A DNA stretch of 5,637 nucleotides, taken from Fulvivirga aurantia. GTDB lineage: Bacteria; Bacteroidota; Bacteroidia; Cytophagales; Cyclobacteriaceae. Both the position numbers and the translations under genes were made by a program. The notes beneath the pieces were generated by a model. It was not told the origin of the DNA and ran no database searches. It worked only from the letters and a program-made list of their open reading frames with translations. Within the stretch, counting starts at the first letter, position 1. Each line of letters starts with the position of its first letter. Location of the stretch: assembly GCF_009711475.1 (NCBI RefSeq), contig NZ_SMMD01000686.1:1-5637 (forward strand), written 5' to 3'. Positions 1 to 5,628 of the stretch are shown here, piece by piece.

Positions 1-347
1 TTGTCGTGCTCGTATATCTCCGATTTAAGGAAGTCAACGACATTTTTGTTAAATCCTAACTTTATGGCCAGGTTCCGGCAGAATACTATTTCGCTATCGA
101 AAATACGCTTATCTACCAGCATTAAATCTATACAGCTATAAAGGTATTCAAATTTTTGCTCATTAGAGAGCGCCCCAAAAGACTCAATGGGCTCTGGGTT
201 TTTAATCAAGTCTTTTACTGCCTCGGCAGGAAAATTCCTCTTTCTGGCTAATTCAAATATCTTATCTCTCTCGATAGGAGAGAAGTGTTTGTCCGATTCA
301 GCCAGTTGAATGAGTACATTTAATTGCTTTCTAGTTACTATATCCAT
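1..347 (-). CDS. TerB-like helical protein, N-terminal 115 codons (C-terminus outside window)
   Basis: Reading leftward from an ATG at 347-345, an uninterrupted frame runs 115 codons to the window edge with no stop, so the gene is cut at its 3' end. The visible product is soluble and looks all-helical, with no signal peptide or membrane segment. Residues 72-99 (LMLVDKRIFDSE, then NLAIKLGF) match the TerB-family signature of an Asp-containing turn, a Glu six or seven residues later, and an Ala-x-x-Leu-Gly helix. Residues 12-39 (AESDKHFSPIE, then ELARK) resemble the same unit, giving two related halves as is known for the TerB fold. TerB-type proteins are linked to acidic metal-binding sites and, in some operons, tellurite resistance. 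Here no other ter gene is visible, so tellurite resistance should not be assumed and the role is unknown. There is no Shine-Dalgarno sequence and no convincing promoter upstream. The gene follows pdxA on the same strand after a 120-bp gap that contains a possible terminator. The coding call is strong; the family call is moderate. Confidence 0.72.
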   Translation of the reverse strand, partial: MDIVTRKQLNVLIQLAESDKHFSPIERDKIFELARKRNFPAEAVKDLIKNPEPIESFGALSNEQKFEYLYSCIDLMLVDKRIFDSEIVFCRNLAIKLGFNKNVVDFLKSEIYEHD

Positions 348-467
348 TTAGAGAAATTAGTCGAGGTCAAGCTAAAGTTACACGATCTCAGAAAATAAAC
401 ATAGGACAGCTCGAAATAGTAATAAAATAAAAATTCGAGAAGCGCCCTTATTTTTCTTTGAAAGGGC
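348..467. other. AT-rich intergenic region between pdxA and the TerB-like gene
   Basis: This 120-bp gap has no open frame of note. It holds the pdxA terminator candidate at its right end and a short perfect inverted repeat, CTCGAA (410-415) and TTCGAG (434-439), separated by 18 AT-rich bases. On the minus strand, 380-373 reads TAACTTTA, one base off the Bacteroidota -7 element TAnnTTTG. No -33 element sits at the right distance, so a promoter for the TerB-like gene is possible but not supported. Confidence 0.6.
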
Positions 468-469
468 TT
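421..469 (-). terminator. Probable rho-independent terminator of pdxA
   Basis: Read on the minus strand, the pdxA stop codon runs straight into a hairpin. The arm GCCCTT (467-462) pairs with AAGGGC (449-444) across a 12-base A-rich loop. A few more pairs (AA with TT) are possible if two bases bulge. The stem is followed, after about ten bases, by the T-rich run TTTTTATTTTATT. The T run is not directly against the stem and the stem is only 6 bp, so this is a plausible but imperfect intrinsic terminator. Confidence 0.42.
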
Positions 470-1496
470 ATTCTTCTTTGAGGTATAATTGCCTATTCTT
501 AAAAATATCATATGCCATCAATATGGCGTGTCTCATTGACTCTTCGCTGGCTTCATTTTTTCCAGCTATATTATAAGCTGTGCCATGATCGGGAGAGGTT
601 CTGATGATGGGCAAGCCTGCAGTGTAATTTACACCACTTTGAAATGCTAAAGTTTTAAAAGGTATTAAGCCCTGGTCATGGTACATGGCCAGTACCCCAT
701 CAAATTTTTTAAAGTCTCCTTTGCCGAAAAAGCCATCTGCAGGAAAAGGGCCATAGACCAGTTTGCCTCTTTTCTTAAAGTCTTCTATTACCGGACGTAT
801 AATTGCGTCATCTTCACTCCCAAGTAAGCCTTCTTCACCAGCATGGGGATTAAGGCCTAGTACTGCAATTTTAGGTTTAGCGATACCAAAATCATGTTTC
901 AGTGAATGCTCCATAATGCTGAGTTTGCTGGCTATTTTCTCCTTACCGATGGCGGTACTCACATCTTTGAGCGGTATATGGCCGGTTACAACACCTACTC
1001 TTAGCTGGTCTGAGGCGAGCAGCATCAGGCTCTCTTTGCTTTCAAAATGTTTGGTAAAAAACTCGGTATGGCCTGGGAAAGCAAACTCTTCATTTTGAAT
1101 GTTGTGTTTGTTGATAGGTGCAGTTACCACACCATCTATCAAGCCGCTCTTTAAATCTTCTACGGCTTTCTTGAGTGCCATAAAAGCGGCATTTCCAGCT
1201 TCTTTGGTAACCTGGCCTGTATTGATCTCCACCATTTCTTCCCAACAGTTAACCACGTTTACCTTTTTAATATTAAGCTTACCGTCTTTTACCTGGCTAT
1301 AATTAAAATCTTCTGCTTTGAGTGCTTTTCTATAGTAAGCCAATGTTTTTGTAGAACCATAGATTACTGGGGTAATGTATTTTAATAATCGGCTGTCTCG
1401 AAGTGCTTTGATGGTTACTTCGGGGCCAATTCCATTAACATCACCAATGGTTATTGCTATTGCGGGTTTACGTTCGTTATGTGGCTTACTGCTCAT
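468..1496 (-). CDS. pdxA: 4-hydroxythreonine-4-phosphate dehydrogenase PdxA
   Basis: PdxA is a cytoplasmic, NAD(P)-dependent, metal-requiring enzyme. It oxidises 4-phosphohydroxy-L-threonine, whose product is condensed with deoxyxylulose phosphate by PdxJ in the DXP-dependent route to pyridoxal phosphate. At 342 residues it is close to the usual family length of about 330. Family landmarks are in order: the N-terminal ITIGDVNGIGPEV (residues 16-27), VTAPINK (124-130), PGHTEF (141-146), GHIPL with His173, NPHAGE with His218, and MYHDQGLIPFK with His273. By family comparison, His173, His218 and His273 are the three divalent-metal ligands. RTSPDHGTA (299-307) is the conserved C-terminal active-site segment. 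The ATG at 1496-1494 puts the first motif about 15 residues in, slightly further than in the E. coli enzyme but typical. No Shine-Dalgarno sequence is visible; the leader reads AAAAATA. The gene is divergent from rsmA with 92 bp between starts. Its presence implies de novo B6 synthesis; pdxJ is not in the window. Confidence 0.97.
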   Translation of the reverse strand: MSSKPHNERKPAIAITIGDVNGIGPEVTIKALRDSRLLKYITPVIYGSTKTLAYYRKALKAEDFNYSQVKDGKLNIKKVNVVNCWEEMVEINTGQVTKEAGNAAFMALKKAVEDLKSGLIDGVVTAPINKHNIQNEEFAFPGHTEFFTKHFESKESLMLLASDQLRVGVVTGHIPLKDVSTAIGKEKIASKLSIMEHSLKHDFGIAKPKIAVLGLNPHAGEEGLLGSEDDAIIRPVIEDFKKRGKLVYGPFPADGFFGKGDFKKFDGVLAMYHDQGLIPFKTLAFQSGVNYTAGLPIIRTSPDHGTAYNIAGKNEASEESMRHAILMAYDIFKNRQLYLKEE

Positions 1497-1588
1497 TATT
1501 TTTAATATCTTTACCGGCTATTAAATTAAGGCCTCTGTCCTTAGTAATGTTTGCAATTTAAAGTATTTCTACTGATTCTAAAAAGCGG
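1497..1588. promoter_or_regulatory. Divergent intergenic region between pdxA and rsmA
   Basis: This 92-bp gap must contain the start signals for pdxA (leftward) and for the rsmA-mgtE-dehydrogenase operon (rightward), since both genes begin at its ends. The best rightward match to the Bacteroidota -7 element is AATGTTTG (1546-1553), one base off TAnnTTTG, with no good TTTG about 20 bases before it. No leftward match of similar quality was found. Neither leader has an obvious riboswitch fold; in particular there is no room for an Mg2+-sensing M-box leader ahead of this mgtE operon. Confidence 0.5.
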
Positions 1589-2359
1589 ATGGTTAAACCT
1601 AAAAAACACCTGGGCCAGCATTTCTTAAAAGACGATAACATAGCCTTCAAGATAGCCGATGCCCTTTCTGATCATCATGAGAAGGTTTTGGAAATTGGAC
1701 CGGGTACGGGGGTGCTTACCAAATTCTTAATAGATAGGTTTGATACACGCCTTATACTTGTAGATGTCGATAGCGAATCGATAGTTTACCTCAAGCAACA
1801 CTTTGACCTACCGGTAGAAAATATAATTGAAGCTGATTATTTAAAGAAAGACTTAAGCGCTCACCTTGGGGAGAAGTATGCCGTGATCGGTAATTTTCCT
1901 TATAACATTTCATCTCAAATATTCTTTAAGATACTGGATGAGCGCGATAAGGTGACAGAGGTGGTTTGTATGCTGCAAAAAGAAGTAGCCAAACGCCTGG
2001 CTTCACCTCCGGGTAATAAAGAATATGGCATATTAAGTGTCTTGCTACAGGCATATTTCGATTTCGAATATTTGTTTACAGTGCCGCCAGGGGTTTTTAA
2101 CCCACCCCCTAAGGTTGATTCAGGGGTGATCAGGCTGAAGCGAAATGGAGTAACACAGCTAGATTGCGATGAAAAATTGTTTAAACAAGTGGTAAAGCAG
2201 GGTTTTCAAAACAGAAGAAAAACCTTACGCAATGCGCTGAAACCACTAAATTTACCGGAAGAGGTGCGGGAGATGGAGATGTTGAATAGGAGAGCAGAGA
2301 CATTGTCGGTTGATGATTTTGTGCAACTCACAAAAAATATTGAAAAGTGGAGCAGCTAG
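1589..2359 (+). CDS. rsmA: 16S rRNA (adenine(1518)-N6/adenine(1519)-N6)-dimethyltransferase RsmA (KsgA)
   Basis: This enzyme uses S-adenosylmethionine to place two methyl groups on each of the two adjacent adenosines in the helix-45 loop of 16S rRNA, a late step in 30S subunit maturation. The 256-residue length fits the family. Diagnostic motifs are KKHLGQHFL (residues 5-13), the SAM-binding loop EIGPGTG (35-41), acidic strand end VDVD (58-61), EADY (81-84), the catalytic NFPYNIS (102-108, the N-[LIF]-P-Y motif of adenine-N6 methyltransferases), LQKEVAKRL (129-137), YGILSVL (146-152), FNPPPKVDS (170-178) and NRRKTLRN (208-215). The acidic residue at the end of strand 2, usually Glu, is Asp59 here, a conservative change. 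The ATG start immediately precedes the expected N-terminal motif. No Shine-Dalgarno sequence is present. It is the first gene of a three-gene operon, and its last 13 bases overlap the mgtE start. Confidence 0.97.
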   Translation: MVKPKKHLGQHFLKDDNIAFKIADALSDHHEKVLEIGPGTGVLTKFLIDRFDTRLILVDVDSESIVYLKQHFDLPVENIIEADYLKKDLSAHLGEKYAVIGNFPYNISSQIFFKILDERDKVTEVVCMLQKEVAKRLASPPGNKEYGILSVLLQAYFDFEYLFTVPPGVFNPPPKVDSGVIRLKRNGVTQLDCDEKLFKQVVKQGFQNRRKTLRNALKPLNLPEEVREMEMLNRRAETLSVDDFVQLTKNIEKWSS

Positions 2360-3705
2360 TACAATTTGAGTTAAGTAAAGAGTTCAGAGAGCGTTTTCAG
2401 GAGGCTGTTGATAATAAAGACACGCAGTTTATTATCAACATCTTAAAGGGCGTTAATCCAGCAGATATATCTTCATTGCTGCATGAGTTTGATACTGACG
2501 ACTCGAAGTATGTAATTGACTTGCTTGAATCGGAGGTAAAAGCTGAGATTATCAATGACCTTGATGAAGACATTAGAGAGAAGTTTTTAAAGGTCTTTGA
2601 TCCACCGGAAATTACGGCTATCGTCAATCACCTCGATTCTGATGATGCGGTGGATATTCTTAACGAGCTACCGGTAAAAGACAGAGAGGAAGTGATTGCC
2701 GGTCTTGAAAACGAGGAGAAAGAGGCCAACATCCTTGACCTGCTGAGATATGAAGAAGATGTAGCGGGTGGTCTTATGGCCAAGGAGCTCATCAAAGCCA
2801 ATGTAAACTGGACGGTGGTACAATGTATTGAAGAAATAAGGCGCCAGGCCGAAAATGTACAGAAGCTTTACTCGGTATATGTCGTAGATGATAATGAAAG
2901 ACTTTTGGGGCGGGTTTCTCTAAAGAGAATTATTCTGTCTACAGACAAAACTAAGATTGCAGACATTTATGAGCCTGATCTTGTAGCCGTAGAAACCTAC
3001 ATGTCTGAGGAAGAAGTGGCCATTATCATGCGAAAATATGACCTTGAAGCTGTGCCAGTTGTAAATGTGCAAGGTAAGCTGCTAGGTAGAATTACGATTG
3101 ACGATATTGTAGACGTAATCACTGAGATTGCTGAGGAAGAGAGACAACTCATGGCCGGTATCTCTGAGGATGTAGAAGAAGACGATAGTGTTTGGATGCT
3201 CACTCGAGCGCGTTTACCATGGTTATTAATTGGTATTATTGGCGGTATTATCAGTGCTAAGTTTATGGGCATCTTTGAAGATGACCTGCTCAAAGTCACG
3301 GCCATTGCTTTTTTCATCCCTTTGATTCAAGCTACCGGTGGTAATGTAGGTATTCAATCATCATCAATTGTAGTACAGAGTTTGGCAAACCCTTCAGCTT
3401 TTTCTGATGGTCTCTTCAAAAGGTTACTTAAGGTGCTGATGGTGGCAATAGTGAATGGGTTAGTCCTTGCATCGCTGGTTTACGGTATCAATATATTGCT
3501 TGGTGGTGAAGCTAGGTTGTCATTAGTGGTGTCTCTGGCACTATTTAGTGTGGTGTTGATTGCATCGTTTATGGGCACCATCACACCTCTGATTCTAAAT
3601 AAATTTGGTTTTAATCCCGCACTGGCTTCAGGGCCATTTATTACAACTACAAATGACCTTTTAGGTTTGGGAATTTACTTTTATATCGTTCATTTGCTTT
3701 TATGA
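2347..3705 (+). CDS. mgtE: Magnesium channel/transporter MgtE
   Basis: MgtE forms a dimeric, inner-membrane Mg2+ channel gated by cytosolic Mg2+. The 452-residue product has the full family layout. There is an N domain (about 20-135; NPADIS 37-42, ILNELPVKDR 104-113), then a CBS pair (about 136-258; YEEDVAGGLMAKE at 135-147, DDIVDVI 252-258). An acidic connecting 'plug' segment follows (about 259-282), then five TM helices near 289-306, 315-334, 361-384, 391-416 and 425-452. The pore-lining PLIQATGGNVGIQ (325-337) and TTTND (433-437) are present. Asp437 matches the central pore Asp432 of the Thermus channel as I remember it; the residue 14 before it, Asp in Thermus, is Asn423 here. The start codon is GTG at 2347, overlapping rsmA by 13 nt in another frame; no in-frame ATG lies near it and the A-rich sequence before it suits a Bacteroidota start. 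The stop overlaps the next gene's ATG (ATGA). Regulation is likely mainly at channel level. Confidence 0.95.
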   Translation: MEQLVQFELSKEFRERFQEAVDNKDTQFIINILKGVNPADISSLLHEFDTDDSKYVIDLLESEVKAEIINDLDEDIREKFLKVFDPPEITAIVNHLDSDDAVDILNELPVKDREEVIAGLENEEKEANILDLLRYEEDVAGGLMAKELIKANVNWTVVQCIEEIRRQAENVQKLYSVYVVDDNERLLGRVSLKRIILSTDKTKIADIYEPDLVAVETYMSEEEVAIIMRKYDLEAVPVVNVQGKLLGRITIDDIVDVITEIAEEERQLMAGISEDVEEDDSVWMLTRARLPWLLIGIIGGIISAKFMGIFEDDLLKVTAIAFFIPLIQATGGNVGIQSSSIVVQSLANPSAFSDGLFKRLLKVLMVAIVNGLVLASLVYGINILLGGEARLSLVVSLALFSVVLIASFMGTITPLILNKFGFNPALASGPFITTTNDLLGLGIYFYIVHLLL

Positions 3706-4634
3706 AGTGTCTCATAGTTGATCAAATGCATGAAAAAACCGACCAATTTTTCAATGAAATTGGTTTGGAGGTTGAGTATCAGCCAGATATTACCAGATCG
3801 GAAATATTGGACTGCATTGGTGGATATGAAGGCATGGTGATAAGAAGTAAAACACCTGTCGACAAAGAGTTGATAGAGAAAGCGACCAAGCTTCGTTTTA
3901 TTGCCAGGGCAGGGGCTGGTGTTGATAATCTCGATGTCGAGCTACTTGAGGAAAAAAATATTGCCATTATTAACGCGCCTGAAGGCAATAGAAATGCTTT
4001 GGCGGAGCAATCGGTCGGTATGCTTCTGTCTTTGTTACACCATATTGTAAAGGCTGATAAAGAAGTGCGAAAAGGCGCCTGGCACAGGGAAGCAAACCGT
4101 GGGGTTGAGCTTGCCGGTAAGACAGTTGGTTTGCTAGGCTATGGATATATGGGTCAGGCTTTTGCCAAAAAGCTCAGCGTATTTGGCTGTAATGTGCTCG
4201 CCTATGATAAATATAAGGTAAACTGTACAGACAAATATTGCAGGCAGACCACTTTGCAAGAAGTGTTTGACGAAAGCGACATCTTTAGTATTCATGTACC
4301 TTTAACAGGTGAAACCAAGCAAATGGTCGATAAGGAGTTTATTGATTCATTTAAGAAGAATATTTACTTACTCAATACCTCAAGAGGGGAGGTACTTTCT
4401 TTAGCTGCTTGTTGTGAGGCTTTAGAAAGTGGTAAGCTACTGGGGCTTGCCCTTGATGTGCTTGAAAACGAGAGGCTTAATGAGTTGACTGACGAGCAGC
4501 GCAAAAACTTTAGCTATCTTTCTACTTCCAATAAAACTATTCTCACACCACATGTGGCCGGCTGGTCTTTCGAATCTTATGAAAATATAAGTCGTGTGCT
4601 TGCGGCTAAGATTAAAGCATTTTTAACGCAGTAG
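3702..4634 (+). CDS. NAD-dependent D-2-hydroxyacid dehydrogenase, SerA-like, no ACT domain
   Basis: This is a cytoplasmic oxidoreductase of the D-isomer-specific 2-hydroxyacid dehydrogenase family, which interconverts 2-hydroxy- and 2-keto acids with NAD(H). The 310 residues give the catalytic domain (about 1-95 and 285-310) split around a Rossmann domain (about 96-284). The nucleotide loop is GYGYMG (146-151), with Asp169 after the second strand favouring NAD over NADP. ARAGAGVDN (68-76) is the substrate-loop signature. By family alignment the catalytic residues are Arg228 (in NTSRGE), Glu257 (in DVLENE) and His284 (in TPHVAGWS). The sequence is closest in style to 3-phosphoglycerate dehydrogenases, but the C-terminal ACT/regulatory region of long SerA proteins is missing, so serine-feedback control is not expected and substrate is unassigned. 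Seven cysteines are notable, including a Cys175-x4-Cys180 pair and adjacent Cys237-Cys238. The ATG overlaps the mgtE stop by 4 nt, implying translational coupling. It appears to be the last gene of the operon. Confidence 0.92.
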   Translation: MKCLIVDQMHEKTDQFFNEIGLEVEYQPDITRSEILDCIGGYEGMVIRSKTPVDKELIEKATKLRFIARAGAGVDNLDVELLEEKNIAIINAPEGNRNALAEQSVGMLLSLLHHIVKADKEVRKGAWHREANRGVELAGKTVGLLGYGYMGQAFAKKLSVFGCNVLAYDKYKVNCTDKYCRQTTLQEVFDESDIFSIHVPLTGETKQMVDKEFIDSFKKNIYLLNTSRGEVLSLAACCEALESGKLLGLALDVLENERLNELTDEQRKNFSYLSTSNKTILTPHVAGWSFESYENISRVLAAKIKAFLTQ

Positions 4635-4743
4635 GCCCGATATTATTACATCTCCATGTTAGTTTATTCATAAGATAACTTTTACTTTTGAAGTCATTTT
4701 GTTAATATAGATCACTAGAGTTCATTTTTTTAATGATTACTGA
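4635..4743. other. Intergenic region between the operon end and the pentapeptide gene
   Basis: This 109-bp AT-rich gap contains the candidate promoter for the downstream gene and no open frame of note. I looked for an intrinsic terminator for the upstream operon and found no hairpin followed by a T run. The best palindromic stretch, near 4661-4680 (AGTT paired with AACT), has only four pairs. Operon transcripts may therefore end by another mechanism or read through. Confidence 0.55.
4659..4690 (+). promoter_or_regulatory. Candidate Bacteroidota-type promoter for the pentapeptide-repeat gene
   Basis: TACTTTTG (4683-4690) is an exact match to the Bacteroidota -7 element TAnnTTTG. Twenty bases upstream is TTAG (4659-4662), one base off the -33 element TTTG. 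Transcription would start a few bases after 4690, giving a leader of about 45-50 nt before the ATG at 4744. The exact -7 box and correct spacing support it; the imperfect -33 box keeps confidence moderate. Confidence 0.45.
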
Positions 4744-5586
4744 ATGTTATTGAAGAATCAATTTAGAAGACTTAAGGAGCAAGTGAACTTAATATTAGAG
4801 AAGCCTATATTAACGTCTTCTATAGTATTAGCATTGCTCTCGGTCGTGGTGTTGGGTTTTAGCATGCAGTACTATCTCGCTGATTTTTCTTCCTTCTTTG
4901 CTCAGGTCATGGCTGAGGCTCATGGGATGCTTTTCGATATTGCCGTAATCGGTATCCTGATTTTCTGGCTTAATAAAAGTGGTGAAATGCGCCAACGAAT
5001 AAGAACCTACAAAGATGAGATCGATGATTTCCGGCTTTGGGAGTCAGAAGAAGCAGCCTTCAGAACTGTGGGTAACATCAAGAGGCTTAACCGACACAAT
5101 ATCAATGAAATCAATCTGGTAAACTGTCACCTGGCCCGGACTAACCTCAACTATGTCAATCTTTCAGGATCAAACCTCAACTCAGCAGATATCACCAATG
5201 CCTTCCTGATAGAAACTAATCTTGAAAACACCAGACTAAACCAGACTAATCTGGAGAACTCAAACCTTAATCAGGCAATCCTAAAATCTGCATACGCGAG
5301 TGGCGCTAATTTTAAAGATGCTTACCTCATCAAAGCGCAACTTGAGAATGCTTTTTTAATAAAATCGAATTTTAAAAATGCCTTTCTGATGGAGGCAAAT
5401 TTGAGAAACTGTTACCTTACAGGAGCAGATTTTGAGAATGCCAGTTTGTACAAAGCAGACCTAAGAGGAGCCAAAGGTCTCACCATCGAGCAATTGACAA
5501 AAGCCAAGACTTTATACCTGGCCCAGTTTGATGATGAGATACTTAACCAAATAAAAACCAACATCCCTGAGTTGGTCGGCAAGTAA
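4744..5586 (+). CDS. Two-TM membrane-anchored pentapeptide-repeat protein
   Basis: The 280-residue product begins with a basic amphipathic stretch (1-20), then two hydrophobic helices (about 23-42 and 59-77) joined by a short loop. A charged, probably cytoplasmic helical linker (78-115) follows. From about residue 119 to 243 every fifth residue (125, 130, 135 and so on to 240) is Leu, Ile or Phe, with the single exception Ala185. The residue two before it is usually Ala, Ser, Thr or Cys, the pattern A[N/D]LXX of pentapeptide repeats. About 25 uninterrupted repeats predict roughly six coils of a right-handed square beta-helix. The tail GLTIEQLTKAKTLY (245-258) is a common cap in this family. 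With N-terminal positives inside, both termini should be cytosolic, putting the repeat domain against the inner face of the membrane. Function is unknown: the family includes DNA-gyrase-protecting mimics, but membrane anchoring argues against simple DNA mimicry. The ATG follows an in-frame TGA and has no Shine-Dalgarno sequence. It appears transcribed alone. Confidence 0.9.
   Translation: MLLKNQFRRLKEQVNLILEKPILTSSIVLALLSVVVLGFSMQYYLADFSSFFAQVMAEAHGMLFDIAVIGILIFWLNKSGEMRQRIRTYKDEIDDFRLWESEEAAFRTVGNIKRLNRHNINEINLVNCHLARTNLNYVNLSGSNLNSADITNAFLIETNLENTRLNQTNLENSNLNQAILKSAYASGANFKDAYLIKAQLENAFLIKSNFKNAFLMEANLRNCYLTGADFENASLYKADLRGAKGLTIEQLTKAKTLYLAQFDDEILNQIKTNIPELVGK
5098..5472 (+). repeat. Coding array of about 25 pentapeptide repeats
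   Basis: These 375 bases encode residues 119-243 of the preceding gene as 15-base units. At the DNA level the units have diverged, but some longer copies are still evident. The stretch encoding NAFLIETNLEN (from residue 152) and that encoding NAFLMEANLRN (from residue 212) are similar in bases as well as protein. They lie 180 bp, or three predicted helix coils, apart. This suggests growth by in-frame duplication of multi-repeat blocks. Confidence 0.85.
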
Positions 5587-5596
5587 ACTGCCATTA

Positions 5597-5628
5597 TTTG
5601 GAACAACTGCAATAAACATTTAACTTTG
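5597..5628 (+). promoter_or_regulatory. Bacteroidota-type promoter reading out of the right edge
   Basis: TTTG (5597-5600), exactly 20 intervening bases, then TAACTTTG (5621-5628). Both boxes are exact matches to the known Bacteroidota primary-sigma promoter (-33 TTTG, -7 TAnnTTTG) with the right spacing. Transcription should start in the last few bases of the window and serve a rightward gene beyond it. It lies only 10 bp after the pentapeptide gene's stop, so that downstream gene need not depend on upstream transcription. Confidence 0.72.

Noticed and set aside
1..347. Tellurite-resistance function for the TerB-like gene
   Set aside because: Only the fold signature is visible. No terA/C/D/Z-type neighbour is in the window, and TerB-like domains occur in many unrelated settings.
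763..1302. Open frames on the plus strand inside pdxA (763-1098 and 1099-1302)
   Set aside because: They lie wholly antisense to a full, motif-complete PdxA. Their translations are Ser/Leu-rich with no recognisable domain, as expected for antisense frames.
1497..1588. Mg2+-sensing riboswitch (M-box) for the mgtE operon
   Set aside because: M-box leaders are well over 100 nt long and sit directly ahead of the transporter gene. Here mgtE overlaps rsmA and the operon leader is at most 92 nt with no matching fold.
2397..2627. Minus-strand open frame inside mgtE, and a similar one at 2997-3317
   Set aside because: Both are antisense to conserved MgtE domains and give Ser-rich, low-complexity translations with no family features.
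3779..3988. Minus-strand open frame inside the dehydrogenase gene
   Set aside because: It is antisense to the substrate-binding region of an intact enzyme and its translation has no recognisable domain.
5098..5472. CRISPR array or non-coding tandem repeat
   Set aside because: The periodicity is 15 bases in frame with a long gene and is conserved at amino-acid level (Leu/Phe every fifth residue), so it is coding repeat structure.
5574..5600. Possible terminator after the pentapeptide gene (GGCA...TGCC around the stop codon)
   Set aside because: Only four base pairs form and no T run follows.
5412..5612. Minus-strand open frame overlapping the 3' end of the pentapeptide gene
   Set aside because: It is mostly antisense to the repeat array and the conserved C-terminal cap. 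It also covers the rightward promoter, which better explains the intergenic bases.
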